From: Larus michahellis
Taxonomy: Eukaryota; Chordata; Aves; Charadriiformes; Laridae
NCBI RefSeq assembly: GCF_964199755.1
Contig: NC_133930.1
Coordinates: forward strand, 29,995,571 to 30,059,570
Length of the DNA: 64,000 nt
Reading direction: 5' to 3'
Shown here: positions 11,801 through 64,000 of the stretch, piece by piece
How positions within the stretch are numbered: the stretch's first letter is position 1
How the letters are laid out: each line of letters begins with the position of its first letter
Notes under the pieces: generated by a model
Told to the model about the DNA's origin: nothing
The model's input: only the letters and a program-made list of their open reading frames with translations
Database searches by the model: none
Position numbers and translations under genes: made by a program

Positions 11801-13392
11801 TGTAGGCAGAACTGAGTTTTGCTGCCGAAAAGGATCCCCAAAGATCCAGAGCTAAAGACAGCCTGGAACTGGTCGCTCCTGAGTGATAAGCAATGGCGAG
11901 GCCAGTTACTCTCATTGCCACACGGGAGTTGGAAAGGGTGGTGACAGCACATAACATTTTTATGAGCAACTGTCCATTTCCTGGACTGCACCGTACCCAA
12001 GGAGGCTGCAGAGCCACAGGTGTTTCATTGCCCCCTACTGCCTACTCGCTATTTTTTTTGCCTACAGCTGCCTGCAGGCTTCTTGCGTCACGATTCTTAA
12101 CTTTCTGAGTGATTTAGAATTCAGTGCAATGTTTGTTAAAAGTCATCTAAGTTGGAAAAGATGATGAGTTGCAATTGTAAAGAAATGGTGAATTCTTAGT
12201 AGCAATTACAGCATGTTACTCTGGGTTACTTGAGAATCACAAACTAATTTGCAGTTATGTTCCTTCATTTCCTCACTTAGACTGTGTGAGAAAGGACTCG
12301 ACTTCCAAAGTATAGAGGCCTGGTAGAAGTGACAGAGTGAATGTAATGTAGCCACCTACTCAGAAAAATAAGAGGCCAGGCTTTCTCTGCATCTTGATAC
12401 TGCTCACTTGTGTTTATTTCTGGTTAAATACACCTGCTAAGAGTTTCATCCACAGGATAACTGAATTATATTTCCCTTTTTCGAAAGTTAGCTCAGAACA
12501 CTCAGGTGCAGAGTCATTTGTTCATATTTCTCAGCTCACTATTTCAAGGGCAGGTGCAGTGTGGCAAAGAACAAGATTCTTAACATTCTGAGAGAACTTC
12601 TGAGATACTGTGAAATCCAGCATTATAGGTGAATGTTGTGAGTGAAGGCTGGCCTTTTTCTCTTGTATTGTTTCCCATATAAAGATCATAAGTGCTCTTT
12701 GATCTACAGGTTTGGCAGACCAAGCCCTGCATTCTTAACAGATCTTAGGAAGACACTATTCACTTCATATTCTTTGGAAATTTCACCTGAATTCTAGCAA
12801 AACTGGATCCATGTTGCTGCTCTTAGTATGCACTTACCGGTTATCTCATATATTAGCACGGGAAGACTTGTTTTGTTGGGATTTTGGGTGGTGATGATTT
12901 ATTTTAAAGAAAGTACCATGTTCAGTTATGTGCTATTTCCTGAACTCAAATGTGTTTCATATTATGTGGTACCATCCTCTTTTATTATTACTTATATGAG
13001 TGTTACTGGATTAATGTATATTTGGGGGTCTCTGTCGTGTTAGCTGTGGGATCTCTGCACAGAAAACCATCCATAAAACTAAAAAGAAGTTTCTGCTTCC
13101 CCTTGCACCACTAAAGAAGTGTTAGTTAGTGAAGTGTTAGACTAAAGATTGCTTGGGGTTTCTTCACAGGTACTCAAAAATGTTCATTGTAGACCAAATT
13201 CAAATGAAAGGCAGTGATTCAAAGTGAAAACTGAACACTGGCTGTTGTTCAGAGGCCATTAAACATAAGATTTATTATCGTAAGTGCCAGTGCTATTGAG
13301 CAATGCTTTGTTCCCAGTAGTACTGAATCATGATCCACTGGATATCTGATTACTGAGTGACCAGTTAGCTAAGGGACATCGAAAGCCTCCTG

Positions 13393-13482
13393 TAAATTAC
13401 GCTGAAGTCACAGCAAAATCGGGCTGAAGTGTCAGTTCAATGCTGCAAATTAGGCTGTAGTCCCAGTTCAGTGTTGCAAGAT
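13393..13482. repeat. Imperfect tandem repeat, period about 32 bp
   Basis: Two and a half diverged copies of a unit reading roughly 'ggctgaagtgtcagttcaatgctgcaaat' / 'ggctgtagtcccagttcagtgttgcaaga' follow one another, preceded by a partial copy 'cgctgaagtcacagcaaaatc'. It is non-coding. Confidence 0.55.
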
Positions 13483-16400
13483 GGCATGCCTGACAACTGG
13501 CCAACCTCTAGAGGGGCAGCCACTTCGAGAAAGACATTTTTATAATTCCCACTCCTTTGTCTTTGGTTTTCTTCAGGTTACGTTAGTTTCTTTTTCTTCT
13601 GTAAATATGTGCATCTGAATATCACTAAAATCAGTGTGGGTCAAACCTGGTGAGCTGAACGTGAATAGTTCGTATCAGCTATTTGATACCCTTTTGCTTC
13701 CAGCAAGAAATTAATTTTTCTGCCTGTAGTCTCCTGTTGAACTGCTGTCCTCCATTCTGCTGACTCTTCAGCTGCATCTTGACAGTGTATCTTGCCGTAG
13801 TTTTATCTCTCAGGTTGGATCAGTAGAGTTGTAAATATGTGTATTATCTATTTGAGAAGAATGAAAACCTGTATACCACAAGGCAAGACTAAAAGAAGAA
13901 TAAAATGCATACCGTCTGGAGGTTTGTTCTCCAACCTCTAAATGCCTGCCCGCCCTTTTTTTTTCTTCTTTGCATCTTGAGAAAAAAAGCATAAATTGTA
14001 GAAACTTAGCTAAGCAAATTAACACCAATTCCATTGTGTTTCACTGCACTTAGATCCAGATGCATCAAGATTGCTTTTGGATGTCATAGTTGTCATAAGT
14101 ATTTTAAAGAGCACTATCACAAAGATTTCTGTGGGTCTAGTGCACACAATATGCAGTAAATCACTACTTCTCTTAGCAACCACCAGAATAATAGTAACCA
14201 CATTGAATTCCTATACTATTCCTAAGGACGGAGTATTCTAATCATCAGTTCAGATGGGAGAACTCACATAGATAGACATTCAAAATGAAAGTCATTACTA
14301 CTGAAAATGCAATTTATCATGAATCACTATGTGTATATGACTGCTTACAAAACTTTAAATGCATCTCTCTGGGGTGAAGGTAAAAGAAAATAACCATATG
14401 CAATTGTTGAAAAATAAGCTGCTGAAAGCATTTCTTACTGCTGTAATTTCTTGAAGATGAACCTTCTAAATGACCATGGATCCAACCAAGCATGAAAATT
14501 TATAGCTCCTTAATATGATACTCAGTGTCTTTCCTATTGTGCTTTTTGAGTCTGTGGGATGCAAGACAATATGTAGTTTTTCAACAGGATTAATATAGCC
14601 TCTTCAACTATAAATGAGGAAACGCTGTATTTCATAATATGGTCAAATCTGTTCAAGAGTCTGCGTTGTAAAACTACATCATCACTGTTTGCTCCAGCAT
14701 CCCCACAGTTCTGCTTTACTTTCCCTACATTCTCTAGCATTCATTAATCTTACCTTGTTGCCTTTATAAAAAATCGAAACAAAACAACGTCATTTGTATC
14801 AATAAAATGTTTTCATTGACATGTTGTTTCAAAAAATACTTTACAAATATATTCTCATATTTATACCCAGAAAGTCCTGTGAGGTGAAAACAGTACATTG
14901 TAGTCCTTGAAGGCAGGCTCTTGCATACTTCAAAAACACCAACGCTTTGAAGCAGGAAAGAGGAAAATGTTAAATGATAAAGAAATGAAGACAGTCACAG
15001 GACCGTATTTCAGGCTGCAACTGGTACAGTTGCCAATGTCGATCTTCTCTTCAGTTTTAGCATGCAATCTGGAATAAAGTGAATTCCTGAAGTAGAGAGA
15101 AATACAAATACCAGTCCTGGATCACCCAGATCACTTCAGAGTAGCAATTACAGTGAAATAATCTTTGTACTTGTTAGCATATAAGGCAATAATCTTTTCT
15201 ATACATAGTGAAGGTGCAGTTATTAGATTCATACACCTTTTATTCTAGAATTAAATATAGATACACAACCTGACACTGCTGTCTGCTGCTGCTGTTTTTC
15301 CTCCCCTTTATTTCCTTTCTTCCTTAAAAAGAATTGAAGTTGCCACATTAAATTCACAATGTAAAGTTTTTGCCTGTAGAAAACAGAAGTCTTTGATATA
15401 TACTTTTTGGAAGAGGTTTTCCACTGAAATGTGAGACCCAGCTGAATTCAGATTCAGATTCCATGTACTGCTTTCGTAATTGCAGAGGAAAACTTGCCAA
15501 ACTCTAGAAAACTCTGAACTACAGCTGCCTGGTATTTGGACATTCCTGGATTTGTTTCCTTCTCTCACATAAGCATAAAACCACCAGCCACTGTACAGAT
15601 TAAATTTAGGAAGGATAGATACCCAACCATCAGACATTGCATCAGAAATCTCATTACACTGCTTGTAGAGGTTAGAATGATAATTTCTGTTATCATTCTG
15701 AAGCAGCAGCTCACATTCAATATTATTTTTTTAATATATATTATATATTTGTGTAGCAAAAAAGTCTTTTATTGTGCAAACTACATTTTTATACTAGAAG
15801 TCTGTATTAAATGCTACTGGAAATAAGAAGGCAATAATTCTCTGACGCTAACTTCAGTGGTTTCATGGCCTCAGCCATGAAGCTCATGTTACTCTTAGAG
15901 GTTTCACAATTTTAGGGACTACTTTCCATTATCTCAGAACTTGTCTTTAAATAGCCGCAATTGTCTGTTGACTTGAAGAAAAAAACCTCTGAAACTACAG
16001 CTATTTCTGAATTACTCCCAGCAGAGGTCCTTAGCTGGTCTTCTGATCAAATGCAGCATTTACCATCCTGAGAGAAGGGTCCGCTTTCATGGGGCTTTTC
16101 CTACAAACCAGCCTTCCAACAGCGTGTGGAAGGCTAAAGACTGATTATATCTTGCTAGAGGTATCACTGCAGTTACAATTTTTGGTAGGAAAATGATGTC
16201 TATGTTTCTGATTTGACTCCAGCTCATTAATTCAGCCTAAGGCATATACTTTGAATGACAGAAACACGTTCTACAGAAGTCAGTATGTGCTCTTTATGGA
16301 TAACATTGTCTGGAGAGAGATCTCATTAAAATCTGTACTGGAACTCTACAGTCCTCCTCATTTGCTAGGCACACAAGCCAAAAATACATCTTATATAGCT

Positions 16401-17138
16401 TGGACTATCAATACTTCTCACAGAGCTACAGAAAAAGTGTCACACATATCCTATCTTACAGTTTTATATCACTCTATGCTGGGAGTAATTTACAAATGTG
16501 TCCAGTTACACTTCTGTAGGCACAGAGAAATCTCAGAACATCTACAAAGAATATGCAAGGTGACTTCAGGGTCATGTCTCAAAATGAACAAAATTAATGA
16601 GTCCACTGAGAGAAACCAGAAGTATTTAACACACTGCCCTGGTGAGCTAGAATATTAACACCAAACATTGAAATAAGTGCTGAATGTTTAAAGCATGGAC
16701 ACTACATACTGCTCAAAGATCTTTTGATATGTTACATATATAAACATGAGGTAGGTTTTGTTCAATAACCTAGAATATTGGTAAGAATATTAAAAGCAAG
16801 ACGAGAAGCAATGTGAGCTTACTGTAAAATAGAAATAAAAACAAACACAGAGAAATAGTTCTTGTTTTACACCAAATGAACTTCCTGGAATAAAACTGAA
16901 TCTGCTGCAATTCAAGTCTGTAAATGTGAGCGCAGGCTAAATTTCAATTAAAAAAAAAAAAATAGGATGGAACCACAATATCCCCTTCTCATGTGACTCG
17001 CATATGGTTACAGATATGTACAGTTGCAAATTGATTTTACAAGCACCAGTAAGCCTACTAAGAATTGAACTCATTTCAGTCTCACTCAGCTCGGTGAGAA
17101 TCTGACGTCTGTTTTCAGGTGCCATATTACAGCATGTT

Positions 17139-17148
17139 CTAGGCATAC
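17139..17148 (-). CDS. Weak candidate terminal coding exon of the CARM1-like gene
   Basis: An acceptor with a long pyrimidine tract (TTTTATTCTTTCATCCACTTCTAG, ending at 17149) is followed by GTATGCCTAG. Joined in phase to exon 12, the protein would end ...FFR-Y-A-stop. The Tyr matches CARM1 at that position (human R-Y-T-G), but one residue is weak evidence and the site may be chance. If real, the product would be a core-only enzyme without the C-terminal activation domain. Confidence 0.2.
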
Positions 17149-19519
17149 CTAGAAGTGGATGAAAGAATAAAATAGTTATAATAAAATACACAATTCTTTG
17201 ATAGCTTACAGCACTAGCTGAACTAAGCAAGCTTAATAAATTTTCATATAGCTTTTCTTTCACTCTGGAGTAAAATCTTTTTACAGCTTTTTGATATTTA
17301 ATAAGGACTATTATGAAATTGAAAGCATTGTAAGCAAAACACTTAGCCAGTGTATGTCAGATAAGTCTCATTGGAATAAAGCTAGGAAATCGGTCCCCTA
17401 TGATGTTACTGGATTTATTAAATGCAGCGTGATTTCGAATTTAAATTGTAAGTCTTTATATCTAGATTTACAGCTGTGCAAGCAAGTGTAAAATGCTACC
17501 AAATCCACTGTAAGTTATTTTACAAGGGCAGAGGCCTTATTTTGCTCTTATGTACAGCAGCGCGGGCCATTGCCTTCACAGAAATGAAAGGCTTCCCAGT
17601 CCAGTCTTTTATTTTTACCTTATGCTATAGAACTAGTAGGGTGTTGTTTTAAATGAGTGAAAAATGTCTAGAATTTCCTCTTCCCTACTATCCATACCTG
17701 TGGTACAGAGATAAATATTTGTATCAGGGACACTATGAAGCAGTGAAGAGAAGAGCGCTAGGCTGTATGTGTTGGTATAAGGTCCCATCATGCACAGTAA
17801 TTTGCATGTCCTACTTTAAAACCTGGATTATATTTTAATTTTTTAAAAACCTTACGAATGCTTTGAAAGTTTCCTCATGTTTATAAATAAGCATTTTTCT
17901 TTTGGGAAGTCTTCTTTGCCTTTGTTTTTTCAACTTTTTCAGAATTCTGGTAATTGCTATGGGAGGGCAGGGGGAGAATGGAGAAGGATCAATAAACAAA
18001 AAAACCCTAACAGAGCCTCATAGGGGAAGCCTGTTAAATAAGGTTAGTGTGTTGTCACAGGATTTCACAACCAAGAATAAATGTATGAAGGAACAGCAGT
18101 CTAAAGTATTGAACTCGGTATGGTTAATTGGCTAGCAACCATGAAATCACACAGTGGCATTTTTGCATTCAATTCTCAGACTAGAATACTGCTCCATATA
18201 ACTTAAAAGTACTTCTATATGTAACACACAACTTGATCATTTCCCCCCCCGCGTTCTTGCGTATGAGTGATAGCAGTCTGAAAGTGATTTCTACATTTTA
18301 TGTAAGTTAAAAACTCTTAACAAAAGCTTATTTTGCTTCCGAATTAGTAGATTGTATTATCTTTGAAAAGTCACTCACACGCAATGGGTGCTAAATATGG
18401 AGATTTTAGAAGACCGGTAAACTTACTAATGATCTTCTTCTCAAAAAGCTTTTAGATTTGAAAATGGTATCAGCCAAACCAAAAACATAAGCAAGCTAGA
18501 CACTGCCCATGTCATAGGTCAAATCTGAGGAAATTAATCTTTTCCAGTGCATGATTTTACTTTTAGTTATGTCAAGTCTTCCGTGAACAGTCTTTATTAC
18601 AAAGGCATTTTCACAAATGTAATCAAAGGGGCCCTACTCTAAAGAGAAAATGACTGATGTGCCACACATTTGATGTACAGATGAAAATTAATTAATCTTC
18701 ATCAGACACAATGGATATTTTGTTTTATAGGGTTACTGTGGAATTGTCATATAGGTCTGAGTCAAAAAAATAGGAAATGGAAAACACATAATGAAGGAGA
18801 GAAGCATTTTCCATGTGTATATCTGCAAAAAAATCAATTCCACCAGCTGTATTTGCCTATTTTTATGCCAAATACAGCATCAAAATGAGAATAGAACACA
18901 GCCGCACTGTTTTTCTCAAAAATCTTTTTTTCTTTTGGAATAATTCGTGGCTCCTTCCTCCTGCTTGTTTTGATCAGTAAATGACAGCTTTTCCCAAAAT
19001 ATGGTGCTGTAGCAACAGCTAATGAAGGTCCCTGCTAGGTTGGAAAGGACTGGAGCAGGTAGATTTTTTTTCTTCCCCTCATGTTTAGTACAGAGAGGAA
19101 AGGTCCTTCATGTCAAATTGTAATATGAACTTATGTACTTAGCGGAGTGCGTCTTGGCATATCGTCACAATATGGCATATGTCACAATGGTGCACACCAC
19201 ACAACGGGAAATAGCAAAAGATTTTAAGTATACATTAGTTCAAGTAAGTAAATGTCTACTATTTTTTCACAGCACTAAATCATTGCAGATCTTAAATAAA
19301 GCTTTTTTCTTTTGCTTTTTGTCACACAGACCAAGTAGAATATTGGCTTATGCAAGTAACTACTGCTAATACAAAACAATGATGCCCTCATACTTGTAGA
19401 AATAAAATAAACTGTAAGAGGTCAGAAACTTGTTCTACCAAAGTAGGTGTGCTTTGCTTCCTGTAATACAATTTGTTACCACTCTACAATGGTATATTTT
19501 AGTCAAAAGCATTTCTTAC

Positions 19520-62385
<42,866 letters not shown>

Positions 62386-64000
62386 CTGAAGGGAAAAAAA
62401 TACTTTAGAAAACTTTTAGCAGTTAAAAATAAAACCAGATAAAGAACTAGATGTCTCTCCTGACTAACAGTATACGTAAGTATGTATCTGAAGTACACAA
62501 CTTGGCGAAAATACACTTTCTCTAACACATTTCTTAAGCAAATTTTCCAGTGACCTACAGTTTCCATCCCACTTATCACCCATAGTTTCCTGAAGTTCTC
62601 CTGTCCTCAGAAGAAAGAGAGAGCTGACTAAATTAATTTTTACCTGGTTTACGAGGTCTTAAATTAACATTTTTTCTACTTCTTTTGCTTCTGTAATCCT
62701 ATGTGTTGATGACCTGATAACCTCTAGAGATTCTGCTCTGGCAAATGAAACGTCAGGGTAAAGAGTCAGGGATCAATTACATTCACTTAACAACCAGAAC
62801 TAAACTAGTTTTTTCTAGTAAACACACACTACGTACCACACCGTGTCTGACAACTACCAATAAATCTACCATGTGAGAAAAAATAATGCAATTTTTCACA
62901 CAATGAAGAACACGTAATTACTTCAGAGCTAGGAACAGGAGCAGCAGAGGACAAGCCTGTGTGCTGTGCTCCTTGGGGAGGAGGATCCAGTGTCAGAGGC
63001 TTACGTGGTGCAGTACATCAGTACACGCTGTCTCACCATCAGCCTCGCAGCTGTCAGGAGGAAACCGTGTGAGCACATCAAGCAAGACACACGTTACCGC
63101 TTTCACAAACCTGAAAGAGGTCTAAAAGAGAACTTGAAGCAAATGGCAGCTATGCAGCTGAGCTACAATAAGTAAAGCTTTTAAATGATGGGGGGGTGGG
63201 TGGGCGTGGGTTATATATGTATCTTCATCACTCAAGCAGGAAAGCTCCAGGACTTAATATCCCTGAGCCATTCTTTCATGTATTTTAGTTCACTTTGCTG
63301 ACAACAAATGTTTATTATGCTTCTCCCACGCACATTTTATCCTTCTGGAGGTAAATGATAAAACAAAAAAAACCCCACCAGAACTAGAAAATGTAAAAGG
63401 TTTAAGGTAAAACACAAATAAAAAGAGAACTAAAAGCAAAAGTTCATAAATTGGCAATAACAGAGAAAAGCAGTACACTGCAATATACTGAAAAGTGAGC
63501 AAGAGAAAAAAATGAAGAAAAGCCAGAATGAAGGGGGAGAAAATATACATCTTGAAAAGCAAGAGATGTAATAAATAAATTATTATTAAAAACTCAGTAG
63601 AAAGCCAATTATACACTGCTGTGCTATGTTATTCTGCTAGCAACATTCAAAGGACCAGAGTAAGAAGGCATACATAGACACACACCATACAGGCATCCAG
63701 TGCATTTTTTTTTTAACCCTTACACTTCACAGCATCCGCTATGAAAAGCAGTGAACAGAACAGAAAAAACACTACATGATGTTCCACATGTCAGACAATA
63801 TTGATTCAGGCAAAAAATGTTGTCAAAAAAAGGGACAGTCCACCTCAGCTGGCCCACTTCTACATCTGCAGAGTCATTTGTATTTGTAGCCTCTTCCATA
63901 ATTTAGGCCTGTGAACAAACTGAAGGCAGGCAACTGGGCTTGCTACCATCTGCCAGCACTGTCTCTTTCATGGAGAGCACACCAAGTGCTGCAGTTCCCT
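62386..64000 (-). other. Intron 1 of the CARM1-like gene, right edge
   Basis: No first exon or CpG island appears here, so the promoter and exon 1 lie beyond base 64000. There is one slightly GC-richer patch with a 69-codon + strand frame at 62966-63175 that I cannot assign. The rest is AT-rich. Confidence 0.75.

Larger units (their letters stand above)
9191..19519. other. Region between PUM3 promoter and last recognised exon of the CARM1-like gene
   Basis: This 10.3 kb must contain the 3' end of the CARM1-like gene, because its exon 12 ends in a good donor. I searched the minus strand for anything like the CARM1 C-terminal region (YTGTTPSPPP, MPTAYDLSS, NHTHSRMGS types) and found no match. 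The only tail candidate is the weak one at 17139-17148. Open frames of 60-135 codons on both strands have no recognisable protein content. A small tandem repeat lies at 13393-13482. Nothing else is recognised. Confidence 0.7.

Noticed and set aside
12085..12605. Two copies of 'gattcttaac-ttctgag' about 490 bases apart, with frames both ending RFLTF
   Set aside because: Similarity is limited to about 20 bases and does not extend. Likely chance.
16251..16658. 135-codon + strand frame
   Set aside because: AT-rich composition, no domain, no splice or promoter context, no neighbour relation. Chance frame.
16937..17263. Minus-strand 108-codon frame containing QILTELSETEMSSILSRL, looked at as a CARM1-like tail exon
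   Set aside because: No resemblance to the CARM1 C-terminus. In the phase required by exon 12 the proposed exon ends after two codons, and the longer frame is out of phase.
17330..17365. Minus-strand TACACTGGC (Tyr-Thr-Gly) recalling the start of the CARM1 tail
   Set aside because: No splice acceptor directly before it, and it runs into a stop at the next codon. A three-residue chance match.

Overview
This is vertebrate nuclear DNA, almost certainly from a bird. The evidence is (i) at least nine fragments of CR1 LINEs with the avian 3' end (the 'gattctatg' octamer repeat), (ii) AT-rich intergenic and intronic DNA with one CpG island, and (iii) multi-exon genes with GT-AG introns. Nearly all long open frames are chance or antisense. 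The real coding sequence sits in short exons on the minus strand, which I assembled by hand from splice sites, reading phase and protein similarity. Comparisons with human proteins are from memory, not from an alignment.

Two minus-strand genes lie head to tail. On the left (1-8.8 kb) is the 5' part of PUM3 (KIAA0020/PUF-A), a nucleolar Pumilio-family RNA-binding protein. Seven coding exons (8391 down to 1334, about 274 residues) join in perfect phase, and the rest lies off the left edge. Its promoter is the CpG island at about 8.46-9.19 kb, with a CCAAT box and an E-box.

From 19.5 kb to the right edge is a gene of the CARM1/PRMT4 family (protein arginine methyltransferase). Eleven consecutive exons (62385 down to 19520; 1204 coding bases, about 401 residues) join in phase with no stop. 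They cover the N-terminal EVH1/PH-like domain and the whole methyltransferase core, with every catalytic motif intact. The first exon lies beyond the right edge. No exon for the usual CARM1 C-terminal activation domain was recognised in the 10.4 kb between the last core exon and the PUM3 promoter.

The main discovery candidate is this second gene. Its protein differs from CARM1 too much to be the CARM1 ortholog, and it stands beside PUM3. In mammals PUM3 is at 9p24 with VLDLR and SMARCA2, while CARM1 is at 19p13 with LDLR and SMARCA4. The window therefore looks like the '9p24-side' ohnolog of CARM1, kept in this bird and, as far as I know, absent from mammals. Because VLDLR, normally a near neighbour of PUM3, is Z-linked in birds, the window is probably on the Z chromosome.

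The rest is introns and intergenic DNA. Notable items are an internally deleted CR1 whose remaining parts form one continuous 346-codon frame (28.3-30.3 kb), a both-ends-truncated CR1 endonuclease/RT fragment (39.2-40.9 kb), a pair of roughly 250-bp direct repeats flanking the double-E-loop exon of the CARM1-like gene, and a CR1 end sitting about 30 bp from the acceptor of another exon.
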